Positions 27,436 to 36,072 of a DNA stretch of 64,000 bases are shown piece after piece; position 1 is the first letter of the stretch; every line of letters begins with the position of its first letter. The notes beneath the pieces were generated by a model, which was not told the origin of the DNA, did no database searches, and worked only from the letters and a program-made list of their open reading frames with translations. This stretch comes from an uncultured Eubacteriales bacterium (lineage in GTDB: Bacteria; Bacillota; Clostridia; Lachnospirales; Lachnospiraceae). The stretch is from NCBI GenBank assembly GCA_949284175.1, contig CASDVE010000009.1, positions 38,410 to 102,409 of the forward strand, written 5' to 3'. The translations under genes and the position numbers were made by a program.

Positions 27436-28329
27436 ATGACCGTCTATCTTGATGTACTTTTTTTCATCAATGGACTTATGGACTTTCTTGTACTCACATT
27501 GCTTTCTGCTATATTTGGATATCGAGGGACAGTAAAAAACCGAGTGCTAGCCAGCATTCTAGGTGGAGTGTTAGCCTGTCTTGTCTTTGTCTTAAAACCC
27601 TATCAAAATGGGATGGCACAGGCTTTTAGCTCTCTTTTGATCAGCGGAATTATGGTAATGGTTGCCTATGGATTTTGTGGGATAAAGGGATTTATAAAAC
27701 GCCTTCTTTGTCTTTATTTAATCGCCTATGGGTTTGGTGGGGCAATCCTATGGTTTTTTCAAGAAACAAAAGGAGGCTATTTTCTTTTGTTGCTCATGCG
27801 AACAACATCCATTCGAAATCTATACTTAAAGAGTTTTCTCTTTATCAGTATAGGAGTATTCTTTTTGCTACTTGTCTTATTTGGAATTGGAAAGATGGCA
27901 AAAGAAGAACAACAGTTTCTTTATCCTGTTACCCTCCTGTTAGAGGGTGGAGTTGTACACACAATTGGACTTTTGGATACGGGCAATCGACTGAGAGAAC
28001 CGAGAACAGGCAGGGCAGTATTAGTGGGAGAACTGGATAGTTTGTATAAAGGGCTAAAAAAAGAAACAGCAGAATGGCTCTTAGCATACTTTGAAGGAAG
28101 AGGAGAAAGAGAGGAAGAAAAGAAAGTGCCAGAAGAGTTGTATTGGATTCCCTTTTCCTCTGTTGGAAAAAAAGAAGGGAAGTTGCCAGCAGTGTGTTGT
28201 GATCGGGTGATTGTAGCAAAAAATGGAGAGATGGAAAAAGGCAATGTCTTTGTAGCCATAACAAACCAGAGATTATCTCCAACAAAAGAATATTTTTTGC
28301 TTTTGCACACCGATTTATGGAAAGAGTGA
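27436..28329 (+). CDS. spoIIGA: Sigma-E processing peptidase SpoIIGA
   Basis: Membrane aspartic protease that cleaves pro-sigma-E in the mother cell after a signal from the forespore. The 297 residues begin with five or so hydrophobic helices (YLDVLFFINGLMDFLVLTLL onward) and end in a cytoplasmic protease domain with GLLDTGNRLREP. The Asp of DTG, residue 181 by codon count, aligns in context with the catalytic Asp of the family. It is directly upstream of its substrate gene sigE and is preceded by a promoter with Spo0A-type architecture. Confidence 0.94.
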   Translation: MTVYLDVLFFINGLMDFLVLTLLSAIFGYRGTVKNRVLASILGGVLACLVFVLKPYQNGMAQAFSSLLISGIMVMVAYGFCGIKGFIKRLLCLYLIAYGFGGAILWFFQETKGGYFLLLLMRTTSIRNLYLKSFLFISIGVFFLLLVLFGIGKMAKEEQQFLYPVTLLLEGGVVHTIGLLDTGNRLREPRTGRAVLVGELDSLYKGLKKETAEWLLAYFEGRGEREEEKKVPEELYWIPFSSVGKKEGKLPAVCCDRVIVAKNGEMEKGNVFVAITNQRLSPTKEYFLLLHTDLWKE

Positions 28330-28375
28330 ACGTGTAATCTGTTAGAAGTAAGTGGAAAAATAGGAGGAAAGAAAG

Positions 28376-29113
28376 ATGGTTTTAAATTGTGCTGGAGTGA
28401 ATGAGTTGAAGTTTAAGATGGTAGAGAGCATGAAAGGAGTGCTATTTTCAAAAAGGAATGAAATTCATTATATTGGTGGTTCAGAGATTTTACCCCCTCC
28501 CTTAGAGGCGGAAGAGGAGGCAGAAGCGTTAAGCCGTTTAGAACAAAATGATGTGTCTGTAAAGGCACTTTTAATTGAAAGAAATCTACGTTTGGTTGTG
28601 TACATAGCAAAGAAATTTGACAATACAGGAATTGGTGTGGAAGATTTGATTTCCATTGGAACTATTGGACTTATTAAAGCGATTAACACCTTTAATCCGA
28701 ATAAAAATATTAAATTAGCTACCTATGCTTCTCGCTGTATTGAAAATGAGATTTTAATGTATTTAAGAAGAAATAACAAGACACGATTGGAAGTATCCAT
28801 CGATGAACCGTTAAATGTGGACTGGGATGGAAATGAGTTGCTGTTATCGGATATTTTAGGAACAGATGAAGATATTATATATCGAGATATTGAAGATGAA
28901 GTGGATAGGAAGTTATTGAGAACGGCTATGGAAATTTTAACCGATCGGGAGAAGCTGATTATAGAATTGCGGTTTGGTTTGAATACAAGAGATGGAGAGG
29001 AGAAAACACAAAAAGAAGTGGCAGATTTATTAGGAATTTCTCAATCCTATATTTCAAGACTAGAAAAGAAGATCATTCGTCGTTTGAAAAGAGAAATTGT
29101 AAAAATGGATTAA
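28376..29113 (+). CDS. sigE: RNA polymerase sporulation sigma factor E
   Basis: Mother-cell sigma factor, made as an inactive precursor. The 245 residues carry a pro-sequence of about 31 residues ending before [12 protein letters not shown], the cleavage region known in Bacillus. Next come sigma region 2 ([42 protein letters not shown]) and region 4 ([21 protein letters not shown]). AGGAGG lies 9 bases before the ATG. It is 46 bases after spoIIGA and co-transcribed with it. Conservation with Bacillus SigE is very high in regions 2 and 4. Confidence 0.97.
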   Translation: MVLNCAGVNELKFKMVESMKGVLFSKRNEIHYIGGSEILPPPLEAEEEAEALSRLEQNDVSVKALLIERNLRLVVYIAKKFDNTGIGVEDLISIGTIGLIKAINTFNPNKNIKLATYASRCIENEILMYLRRNNKTRLEVSIDEPLNVDWDGNELLLSDILGTDEDIIYRDIEDEVDRKLLRTAMEILTDREKLIIELRFGLNTRDGEEKTQKEVADLLGISQSYISRLEKKIIRRLKREIVKMD

Positions 29114-29120
29114 TAGCACG

Positions 29121-29149
29121 TTGAGGAACGAAAGAAAAGAGAGTATAAT
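29121..29149 (+). promoter_or_regulatory. acyP promoter
   Basis: TTGAGG, 17-base spacer, perfect TATAAT, just after the sigE stop. Confidence 0.6.
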
Positions 29150-29175
29150 GAAGGACATAAGAAAGGAAGATGCCA

Positions 29176-29448
29176 ATGAAACGATATTATGCAAGAGTTA
29201 CTGGTCGTGTGCAAGGTGTTGGGTTTCGCTACCGAACTGTTATGTATGCACAAGAGATGGGGGTAACAGGATGGGTGAGGAACTTGGATAATGGAGATGT
29301 TGAATTGGAGGTGCAAGGAGAATTACAAAAGCTAGAATTATTTTTTTCTGCTATCAAAGAGAGTAATTTTTTTGTAAGGGTAGAAGGGATAACAAAAGAA
29401 GAAAAACCCATAAAAGAACAAGAAAAAGGATTTCGGGTGGAATATTAA
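29176..29448 (+). CDS. acyP: Acylphosphatase
   Basis: Small cytoplasmic enzyme hydrolysing acyl phosphates such as acetyl phosphate. The 90 residues include the signature GRVQGVGFRYRT with the catalytic Arg, and GWVRNLDNGDVELEVQG with the catalytic Asn. The length is normal. An ATG at 29170 is only 2 bases from AGGA, so the ATG at 29176 is used. It has its own promoter, and its last codons form the left arm of the terminator. It is one of three genes that separate sigE from sigG. Confidence 0.95.
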   Translation: MKRYYARVTGRVQGVGFRYRTVMYAQEMGVTGWVRNLDNGDVELEVQGELQKLELFFSAIKESNFFVRVEGITKEEKPIKEQEKGFRVEY

Positions 29449-29473
29449 TATTCCGCCTGAAATCCTTTTTTTA
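29425..29473. terminator. Terminator overlapping the end of acyP
   Basis: A 22-bp stem with two wobbles; the left arm (from AAAGGATTTC) is the last part of acyP. A T run follows. A tracts on the left allow use by the convergent acetyltransferase gene too. Confidence 0.88.
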
Positions 29474-29484
29474 TCTCCTGTTTT

Positions 29485-29979
29485 CTAATGAAATGTCAAT
29501 AGCATATCATTCCAAGTTGCACCGCCATGGGTGGAGGCAGAAACCCCTTGATGCACATAACCAAAGGATTCATAATAAGCGATTAAATGATCCTTACAAG
29601 TTAGAATGATTCCTTTCTTTCCACGATGCTTTGCATTGGCGATCATATAATTCATCAAGCAGTAGGCAACACCTTGCTTTCGAAACTCTGGAATGACATC
29701 CAGTCCAAATACTGTTTGGTAGTCGCCTTTTGGTTGATGTAAGGAGGCATCATGATATAATTCATCCAAAAGAATTGGCTGATCGGTGACACAGCCATTA
29801 ATAAAGCCAATGATCTGTCCTTTTAGTGTTTCTGCAACAAAGAAGCTATCTGGAAATGTAAGAATCCTTTGTTGAAAGCTCTCTTTTGTGCTAGCTTCCT
29901 CTTTTGGAAAGCAAATCTGTTCTACTTCAGTAACCGCCTCTAAATCTTTCATAGTGACCATACGAATGCGATAATTCAT
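29485..29979 (-). CDS. GNAT-family N-acetyltransferase
   Basis: Acetyl-CoA-dependent transferase of 164 residues. Motif A is FGLDVIPEFRKQGVAYCLMNYMI, where the RKQGVA loop binds the CoA pyrophosphate, and YYESFGYVHQGVSAS is the usual C-terminal strand. The sequence order resembles arylalkylamine/spermidine-type bacterial GNATs, but the acceptor is unknown. AAGGAGG precedes the ATG. It lies 11 bases downstream of the MATE exporter gene on the same strand, so both are one operon, which suggests drug or amine handling as inference only. Confidence 0.88.
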   Translation of the reverse strand: MNYRIRMVTMKDLEAVTEVEQICFPKEEASTKESFQQRILTFPDSFFVAETLKGQIIGFINGCVTDQPILLDELYHDASLHQPKGDYQTVFGLDVIPEFRKQGVAYCLMNYMIANAKHRGKKGIILTCKDHLIAYYESFGYVHQGVSASTHGGATWNDMLLTFH

Positions 29980-29990
29980 AAGAATCCTCC

Positions 29991-31364
29991 TTATTTTATT
30001 TTCTGAAGTGCTTCTGGGCTTAATATTTTTTTACGAGTAAAAAGAAAGATTAAGCAAGCGGTGAGAGCTGATATAATATCAGAAATTGGTTCAGAATAAT
30101 AAATAGAAGTCACTGTTCCAAAAATTAATGGCAATACGATGGCAAGGGGAACGAGTAGAATAACTTTACGTAAAAGTGCAAGGAAAAGAGAGATTTTCGC
30201 TTGACCAAGTCCCATAAATGCAGTCTGACATCCCATTTGTAAGCCAAACATGAAAATACCAGACATGAAAATTGGCATTACTTTTACAACAATGTCTAAC
30301 AGTTCTTTCTTGTTTGTAAACAGACTTGCAAACACTTCTGGAAATTGAGTTGTGAGAATACAGCATATGGTTGTCAGTGTAAAGGTGATGATTAAAGTAT
30401 ACTTAAACGTTGTTTTTACACGATCAAATTTGCCAGCTCCAAAGTTATAGCTAATAATTGGCTGAACACCTTGAGTAAATCCTTGAATAGGAACGACAAT
30501 TAACTGCATAACGCTTTGAATAATCGTCATAGAACCAACATATAAATCCCCACCATAGATCTGTAAACTACGGTTTAAAACAATGTTGATTAAACTCTCT
30601 GTACTCTGCATGATAAAAGGAGAAATACCAAGTGCCCCTATGCTCATTAAGATAGGGAGTTGTGGTTTCATATAGGATTTTTTAATCCGAATCACAGATT
30701 TGTTAGAGGTTAAAAAGCGAATAACCCAAAGAGCACTTAATGCTTGGGATAGAATGGTTGCAAGAGCTGCTCCCTTTACACCCATACCAAAGACAAAAAT
30801 AAAAATTGGGTCAAGAACGATATTTGTCACTGCCCCAATTAATACGGAGAGCATAGCAGTTTTTGCCTGACCTTGAGAACTGATAAAAGGATTTAGACCC
30901 AAAGCTAATTGTACAAAAATAGTACCAATTAAGTAGATGTTCAAATAGTCATTGGCATACCCAATGGTCTGGTCACTTGCTCCAAAAGAATAGAGCAAAG
31001 GAGTTTTAAAAATAAAGAAAAAGATAGTTAAAATAATAGAGAAACAAATCAGGAGCATAGTTCCATTGCTTAAAATTTGTTCTGCTTTTTCTTTATTTTG
31101 TTTTCCAAGTTGAATGGAGGCAAGCGGAGCTCCTCCAGAACCAACAAAATAGCTGAATGCTGAAATCAGCATAATAATAGGGAATGTGACACCTACACCA
31201 GTCAAGGCAATATCACCTACATCGGCCATATGACCGATATAAATACGATCGACGATGTTATATAGCACATTAATGATTTGTGCAATCACTGAGGGAATCG
31301 CAAGGTTTATCATCAATTGTGGAATAGGCATCGTACTCATTTTTTGATCTTTCGATGTTTCCAT
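29991..31364 (-). CDS. MATE-family exporter
   Basis: Twelve-helix antiporter, paralogous in layout to the protein encoded at 11898-13259 (both start with LAIPS/TxIAQ and have an IVDRxYIG segment). The 457-residue form starts at 31364 (METSKDQKM) with AAAGGAAA upstream; the open frame extends further without a ribosome site. Markers include VGSGGAPLASIQLGKQNKEKAEQ-like loop 2 and GFTQGVQPIISYNFGA. It is co-transcribed with the GNAT gene from a good promoter at 31438-31466. The substrate is unknown. Confidence 0.9.
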   Translation of the reverse strand: METSKDQKMSTMPIPQLMINLAIPSVIAQIINVLYNIVDRIYIGHMADVGDIALTGVGVTFPIIMLISAFSYFVGSGGAPLASIQLGKQNKEKAEQILSNGTMLLICFSIILTIFFFIFKTPLLYSFGASDQTIGYANDYLNIYLIGTIFVQLALGLNPFISSQGQAKTAMLSVLIGAVTNIVLDPIFIFVFGMGVKGAALATILSQALSALWVIRFLTSNKSVIRIKKSYMKPQLPILMSIGALGISPFIMQSTESLINIVLNRSLQIYGGDLYVGSMTIIQSVMQLIVVPIQGFTQGVQPIISYNFGAGKFDRVKTTFKYTLIITFTLTTICCILTTQFPEVFASLFTNKKELLDIVVKVMPIFMSGIFMFGLQMGCQTAFMGLGQAKISLFLALLRKVILLVPLAIVLPLIFGTVTSIYYSEPISDIISALTACLIFLFTRKKILSPEALQKIK

Positions 31365-31437
31365 AGTTACATATTTCCTTTCTTGTAAATATAAAATATG
31401 AATTGTTACATAATAGTCCATATTTTTTCTAATATAT

Positions 31438-31466
31438 AGCATATTATTAAGGGAAAGGATTGTCAA
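31438..31466 (-). promoter_or_regulatory. Promoter of the MATE-GNAT operon
   Basis: Minus-strand TTGACA, 17-base spacer, TATGCT. Confidence 0.6.
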
Positions 31467-31488
31467 CCTTTCTTCCAAAATAAGCCAT

Positions 31489-31516
31489 GTATAGTTTGTT
31501 CTGAAAAGGTAAATGC
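31489..31516 (+). promoter_or_regulatory. Candidate sigma-F-type promoter of sigG
   Basis: GTATA, 14-base spacer, GGTAAATGC resembles the sigma-F pattern (GYWTA and a GG-rich -10). No sigma-A-type -10 is evident before sigG. Expected from Bacillus biology, but the -10 end deviates. Confidence 0.4.
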
Positions 31517-31553
31517 TTACAGTAGACTACCAATACAGAAGGAGAAATACATC

Positions 31554-32333
31554 ATGGCTCTGAATAAAGTAGAAATATGCGGTGTAAATACAACAAAACT
31601 TCCTCTTTTAAAAAATGAAGAGAAAAAGGAATTAATGAGACGGATCAAGCAAGGAGATAAAGAAGCGAGGGAGCTTTATATCAAAGGAAATCTTCGCCTT
31701 GTTCTAAGCATTATTCAAAGGTTCTCAAATAGCAATGAAAATTCCGATGATCTGTTTCAGGTAGGATGTATTGGGTTGATGAAAGCAATCGACAACTTTA
31801 ACGATGAACTGGATGTACAGTTTTCAACGTATGCTTGCCCAATGATCATTGGTGAGGTAAGACGATATTTAAGAGATAATAATAGTATTCGTGTTAGCCG
31901 TTCCTTGCGAGATATTGCTTATAAGGCCATTTACGCAAAAGAAATGCTCACAAAAGAAATGAATAGAGAGCCGTCAATGGAAGAGGTTGCTCAGCGCATT
32001 GGATTAAAAAAGGAAGAAGTGGTTCATGCCCTTGATGCCATTGCAGGCCCTATGTCACTTTATGAACCTGTTTATCAAGAAGGTGGCGATACTTTATACT
32101 TGATGGATCAGGTTAGGGACAAAAAAAGTGGGGAAGAAAATTGGGTGGAAGACCTAGCGCTTAAAGAGGCAATGAAGAGATTATCCATGCGAGAAAATGA
32201 AATTATACGGTTACGGTTCTTTGAGGGAAGGACACAGACGGAAGTTGCTAATGAAATTAGCATTTCTCAAGCTCAAGTGAGTCGGCTGGAAAAAACAGCA
32301 TTAAAGAATATGAGGGCTTATTTGGAAGGCTAA
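31554..32333 (+). CDS. sigG: RNA polymerase sporulation sigma factor G
   Basis: Late forespore sigma factor. The 259 residues begin NKVEICGVNTTKLPLL, the N-terminal SigG signature involved in anti-sigma recognition. Region 2 is DDLFQVGCIGLMKAIDNF and STYACPMIIGEVRRYLRDN, region 3 is IRVSRSLRDIAYKA, and region 4 is RTQTEVANEISISQAQVSRLEK. AGAAGGAGAA precedes the ATG. In Bacillus sigG directly follows sigE; here three unrelated genes, two on the other strand, lie between. Confidence 0.97.
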   Translation: MALNKVEICGVNTTKLPLLKNEEKKELMRRIKQGDKEARELYIKGNLRLVLSIIQRFSNSNENSDDLFQVGCIGLMKAIDNFNDELDVQFSTYACPMIIGEVRRYLRDNNSIRVSRSLRDIAYKAIYAKEMLTKEMNREPSMEEVAQRIGLKKEEVVHALDAIAGPMSLYEPVYQEGGDTLYLMDQVRDKKSGEENWVEDLALKEAMKRLSMRENEIIRLRFFEGRTQTEVANEISISQAQVSRLEKTALKNMRAYLEG

Positions 32334-32371
32334 TGGAAGTCTTAATGATTTTCAGTGGAAGTGGTAGAAAA

Positions 32372-32400
32372 TTTACCCATAAAGTGTTATGATCTATAAA
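32372..32400 (+). promoter_or_regulatory. Promoter of the cysteine desulfurase-like gene
   Basis: TTTACC, 17-base spacer, TATAAA. Just downstream, AGGCAA and TTGCCT (32402-32430) can form a hairpin in the leader. Confidence 0.5.
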
Positions 32401-32474
32401 AAGGCAAGAAAGTATGCTAGTCATTGCCTATTAATATAAAAACATAGATGAAACATAACAAGAGGTAAATAAAA

Positions 32475-33629
32475 ATGAAAAAAATCTATCTGGATCATGC
32501 TGCAACTTCTTTTCCAAAGCCAGAATGTGTGAAAAAAGCAGTTGTGGATTATATGACGAATATTGGAGTGAATGTGAATCGGGGAGGATATGAGAGTGCC
32601 TATAACACAGCCAGTATTGTGTATGAAACAAGAAAACAACTGTGTGAACTTTTTGACTTTCCCAAATGTGAAAATGTTATATTCACAGAGAATATTACCT
32701 ATGCTTTAAATTTTATACTAAAAGGCTTATTAAAGAGCGGGGATCATGTCCTTGTCAGTTCCATGGAACATAATGCAGTGATGCGTCCACTTATTCAGCT
32801 AGAAAAACAAGGGGTGACATTTTCAAGAATTTCATGTGAAAAAGACGGTGAGCTCATGGTGGATACAATGGAATCATTTGTTAAAAAAAATACAAAAGCG
32901 GTTGTTATGACATCCGCATCCAATGTGTGTGGAACTCATATGCCATTAGAAAAAGTTGGACAGTTTTGTAAGGAGCATGGGTTGATTTTTATTGTGGATT
33001 CTGCACAGACAGCAGGGGTGTTTCCCATTTCTATGACAAAGATGGGAATTGATGTGTTAGCGTTTACTGGACATAAGGGATTGTTAGGACCACAGGGAAT
33101 CGGTGGATTTCTTGTAAAGGATGAAGTGGCAAATAAGATGGAACCTCTTATTACGGGAGGGACAGGCAGTCTATCGGATTCAGAAGAAACACCAGATTTT
33201 TTACCAGATAAATTTGAACCGGGAACGTTAAATCTTCCAGGGATTTTTGGACTTCATGCCAGTTTAGCCTATTTAAAAGAAATTGGACTTTCTACGATTC
33301 AAGAAAAAGAGATGAGATTGTTAAAACAACTGTTAGAAGGACTTGGCACAATAAAAGGAGTTCGTATCATTGGAAAAGATGGCATAGAAAATCGTTCAGC
33401 CGTAGTATCCATTCAATGTGATTTCATGGATGAAGCAGAGCTTTCTTTTGTTCTCGATCAGGAATATGGCATTATGACTCGAGTGGGAATGCACTGTGCA
33501 CCAAACGCTCACAAGGTGCTTGGAAGTTTTCCAAGAGGAACGGTACGCTTTTCTATTGGATATGGAACAGAAAAAGAGGATGTAGATGCGGTAATTCAAG
33601 CACTAAAAAAACTCCAGACAAAATCATAA
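32475..33629 (+). CDS. Cysteine desulfurase family protein (EF2568 type)
   Basis: PLP enzyme of aminotransferase class V. The 384 residues begin YLDHAATSFPKPE and contain the PLP Lys in FTGHKGLLGPQG, the SSMEHNAVMRP segment and a catalytic-type Cys in GMHCAPNAHK. The subfamily is the one reported with SelD, YqeB and YqeC in selenium-dependent molybdenum hydroxylase loci; it would mobilise S or Se from cysteine or selenocysteine. The selD gene is 2.4 kb away, separated by two minus-strand genes, so co-function is inferred from genome context. It is not a standard IscS/SufS with a scaffold neighbour. Confidence 0.88.
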   Translation: MKKIYLDHAATSFPKPECVKKAVVDYMTNIGVNVNRGGYESAYNTASIVYETRKQLCELFDFPKCENVIFTENITYALNFILKGLLKSGDHVLVSSMEHNAVMRPLIQLEKQGVTFSRISCEKDGELMVDTMESFVKKNTKAVVMTSASNVCGTHMPLEKVGQFCKEHGLIFIVDSAQTAGVFPISMTKMGIDVLAFTGHKGLLGPQGIGGFLVKDEVANKMEPLITGGTGSLSDSEETPDFLPDKFEPGTLNLPGIFGLHASLAYLKEIGLSTIQEKEMRLLKQLLEGLGTIKGVRIIGKDGIENRSAVVSIQCDFMDEAELSFVLDQEYGIMTRVGMHCAPNAHKVLGSFPRGTVRFSIGYGTEKEDVDAVIQALKKLQTKS

Positions 33630-33641
33630 GTGGTCTGGAGT
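33605..33641 (-). terminator. Terminator of the GGDEF gene
   Basis: ACTCCAGAC and GTCTGGAGT form a 9-bp stem. On the minus strand it is followed by a run of seven T. It overlaps the 3' end of the plus-strand desulfurase gene. Confidence 0.75.
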
Positions 33642-33678
33642 ATACATATAACGATGTGATTTGTTGCGTTCCTATCAA

Positions 33679-34359
33679 TTATAGTGCATGAAAGGAATTG
33701 CGTCCATTTGATTTCACGTGATAAAGAGCTTGATCGGCTCGCTCCACTAGAGTTTCATATGTATCGCCCTCTTCTGCGATGGCGATACCAACGCTAATGG
33801 TCAAATGAAGATTATGAAGTTGTATTTCTTGGACAGCGTTCACAAGACGTTCAGCGATAGAAGAAGCGGTGGATGCACTTGGAAGGTTACCAAGCCAAAG
33901 ACAAAATTCATCACCGCCAATGCGAGCGGATATATCACTAGAACGAGTGAAGTTCTTTAAAACCCTTCCAAGTTCTCGAATGGCACAGTCGCCGATATTA
34001 TGTCCTAAAGTATCGTTGATGGACTTGAAGTGGTCAAGATCAATAAGAAGGAGAGCATATTTTTGATTGGAAACTTCTTGTAAGAGTAAAAGACGTTCTT
34101 CGATAATTGCTTGAGCAGAACCACGATTATAAAGTCCACTTAGAGAATCGTGCTGTGCTAGAAATCGCATATTATGTGTTTCGGTTATCAATTGTTGATT
34201 TTGTTCCCGAAGTGATTGGTTTTGTTCTGCCAGTTGTTGATTCAAAGAGGATAGTTTCTTGCATTGATTGATAGAATCACAATGATTCATTCGTTCCTTT
34301 CTGAAAAAATAATATGCTAGCAAAAAAAAAGATGCTGTGAAAAAAATATAAATACCCAT
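33679..34359 (-). CDS. Membrane-anchored GGDEF diguanylate cyclase
   Basis: Probably makes the second messenger cyclic di-GMP. The 226 residues have one N-terminal helix (GIYIFFTASFFLLAYYFF), a Gln/Asn-rich coiled coil (SLNQQLAEQNQSLREQNQQL) and a GGDEF domain with the exact motif (ARIGGDEFCLW). An RSSD sits five residues before GGDEF and fits the inhibitory I-site, so product feedback is likely. The start at 34359 follows AAGGAGT; a longer frame lacks a ribosome site. There is no EAL domain. A perfect inverted repeat lies about 190 bases upstream. Confidence 0.93.
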   Translation of the reverse strand: MGIYIFFTASFFLLAYYFFRKERMNHCDSINQCKKLSSLNQQLAEQNQSLREQNQQLITETHNMRFLAQHDSLSGLYNRGSAQAIIEERLLLLQEVSNQKYALLLIDLDHFKSINDTLGHNIGDCAIRELGRVLKNFTRSSDISARIGGDEFCLWLGNLPSASTASSIAERLVNAVQEIQLHNLHLTISVGIAIAEEGDTYETLVERADQALYHVKSNGRNSFHAL

Positions 34360-34762
34360 AATACTCCTTAAAACGCTCCGTTGATGACAGATGCCATGCA
34401 ACTAGAAAAAAATACACTTTTAAAAAAATAAATATTATTTTGTATAAGCCATGAGAAACACGCTATATGAATAAAGAAAAGAAACGATTGTAACTCCGCA
34501 AAACAAAAAGAATACATATTTAGGAAAAATTGTAATAGTAGTAGTTTGATTATACTAATAATCAAATAGTGAAACAATACCCGAGAAGGGTATAAATATG
34601 TCGACAAATTCCATTTTTAATATCCAATTTTTTATAGAATGGGACTGATACTATTTATATGCGAATTGAAAAAGAGTTATGATAAAATTTTAAAATAAAA
34701 TGATAATTTTTATCAATAAAACTAAAAGTATGAGAAAAGGGATAGATTAGAAAGGGAAAAGA
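34360..34762. other. A+T-rich intergenic region
   Basis: About 400 bases without a convincing gene on either strand. The only structure seen is the perfect inverted repeat at 34545-34566. Short frames here lack ribosome sites and similarity. Confidence 0.6.
34545..34566. promoter_or_regulatory. Perfect inverted repeat upstream of the GGDEF gene
   Basis: TTTGATTAT and ATAATCAAA, 9-bp arms around ACTA, a 22-bp exact palindrome typical in size of a dimeric repressor site. Confidence 0.45.
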
Positions 34763-34798
34763 AGGATGAGAAACTCAAAAAGCGTGTTTCTCATCCTT
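34763..34798 (-). repeat. Dispersed palindromic repeat, copy D, probable pta terminator
   Basis: GGATGAGAAAC and GTTTCTCATCC pair perfectly (11 bp). It shares AGCGTGTTTCTCATC with copy B. On the minus strand it lies 30 bases after the pta stop and is followed by a T-rich tract, so it may serve as the terminator. Confidence 0.6.
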
Positions 34799-34828
34799 TT
34801 ATGCTTTTATAACAGTTGCATGAAAGAA

Positions 34829-35827
34829 TTAATCTTCAACTAAAGCAGCAGTAATAATAGCCATAGAGTAAACTTCTTCTGCATTACATCCACGAGATAA
34901 GTCGTTGATTGGAGCGTTTAAACCTAAAAGGATAGGACCATATGCTTCGAAGTTACCAAGACGTTGTGCGATTTTATAGCCAATATTTCCAGCATTGATG
35001 TCAGGGAAGACAAATACGTTAGCATGTCCAGCAACTGGGTTACCTGGGCATTTTGTTTTAGCCACACGTGGAGAAACTGCCGCGTCGAATTGGATTTCAC
35101 CTTCAATAGGGAGTTCTGGATAAGCAGCTTTTGCTTTTGTAGCAGCATTACGCATTTTATCAACATCTTCTCCTTTTCCAGAACCAAGTGTTGAGTAGCT
35201 TAAGAAAGCAACTTTAGGATCGATACCGAAGAGTTTACCACATTCTGCTGTTGCGTGTGCAATTTCAACAAGTTCGTCTTCGGATGGTTTGATGTTGATT
35301 GCACAGTCACCCATTGCTAATACTTCGTTGTCACCAGTAGCGGATGGACGAACTAAGATAAAGCAAGAAGAAACGATGCTGTATCCTGGTTTTGTTTTAA
35401 TTAACTGAAGAGCAGGACGAACAGTATCCGCTGTTGAGTAAGTCGCACCACCGAGTAAAGCATCAGCAATACCCATTTTTACAAGCATAGTACCGAAGTT
35501 GTTTCCTTTGCTTAATACTTTGCGAGCTTCTTCAGGAGTTACACCTTTGCTTTTGCGAAGTTCGCAGTAAAGATCTACCATTTCATCCATTCTATCAAAG
35601 TTTTCTGGATCGATGATCTGTCCACCACGAATGTTGAAACCATATTCTTCTGCTGCCTTTTCTACTTCTTCTCTATTACCAACTAAGATAGGAGTTAAAA
35701 AGTTAGAAGCTAATAAACGAGATGCAGCCTCTAAAATTCTAGGATCGCTACCTTCTGTGAATACGATACTTTTTGGACTTTGTTTCAGTTTATTGATCAT
35801 AGTACTGAATCCTGTCATGTTATTCAT
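34829..35827 (-). CDS. pta: Phosphate acetyltransferase
   Basis: Interconverts acetyl-CoA and acetyl phosphate, the step before ATP generation by acetate kinase. The 332 residues are the short clostridial form: FTEGSDPRILEAA, GIADALLGGATYSTADTVRPALQL, SYSTLGSGKGEDVDKM, DAAVSPRVAKTKCPGNPVAGHANVFVFP in pieces typical of PTA_PTB. AAGGAGG precedes the ATG at 35827; the longer open frame lacks a ribosome site. Acetate kinase, normally next door, is not in the window. A bent inverted repeat lies between promoter and start. Confidence 0.95.
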   Translation of the reverse strand: MNNMTGFSTMINKLKQSPKSIVFTEGSDPRILEAASRLLASNFLTPILVGNREEVEKAAEEYGFNIRGGQIIDPENFDRMDEMVDLYCELRKSKGVTPEEARKVLSKGNNFGTMLVKMGIADALLGGATYSTADTVRPALQLIKTKPGYSIVSSCFILVRPSATGDNEVLAMGDCAINIKPSEDELVEIAHATAECGKLFGIDPKVAFLSYSTLGSGKGEDVDKMRNAATKAKAAYPELPIEGEIQFDAAVSPRVAKTKCPGNPVAGHANVFVFPDINAGNIGYKIAQRLGNFEAYGPILLGLNAPINDLSRGCNAEEVYSMAIITAALVED

Positions 35828-35852
35828 TGTTGTTTCCTCCTTAAATATATGA

Positions 35853-35879
35853 TTGCAATACATTGTATTTTGTATGCAA
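35853..35879. promoter_or_regulatory. Inverted repeat in the pta leader
   Basis: TTGCAATACA and TGTATGCAA form an imperfect palindrome between the predicted promoter and the ribosome site of pta; a candidate operator. Confidence 0.35.
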
Positions 35880-35895
35880 GAATTATCTAAGTAAT

Positions 35896-35923
35896 ACTTT
35901 ACCACATTTTTTAAATATTGCAA
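35896..35923 (-). promoter_or_regulatory. pta promoter
   Basis: Minus-strand TTGCAA, 16-base spacer, TAAAGT. Confidence 0.45.
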
Positions 35924-36072
35924 TTGTTATACTAATAATTAAAAATTTAACAAGTGATTGTTTGCAAAAAAATACAAAGAAGTGATATTTTGTTATAAAT
36001 TTTTTCCATTAATTCCAATAATTCCTATAAGGATTTTAGTGGAACATAAAGGATTCAATGTCACTTTTTCTT

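Noticed and set aside
27921..28310. Minus-strand open frame of 129 codons inside spoIIGA
   Set aside because: Low-complexity Ser/Pro/Phe sequence, antisense to a recognised gene, without start signals.
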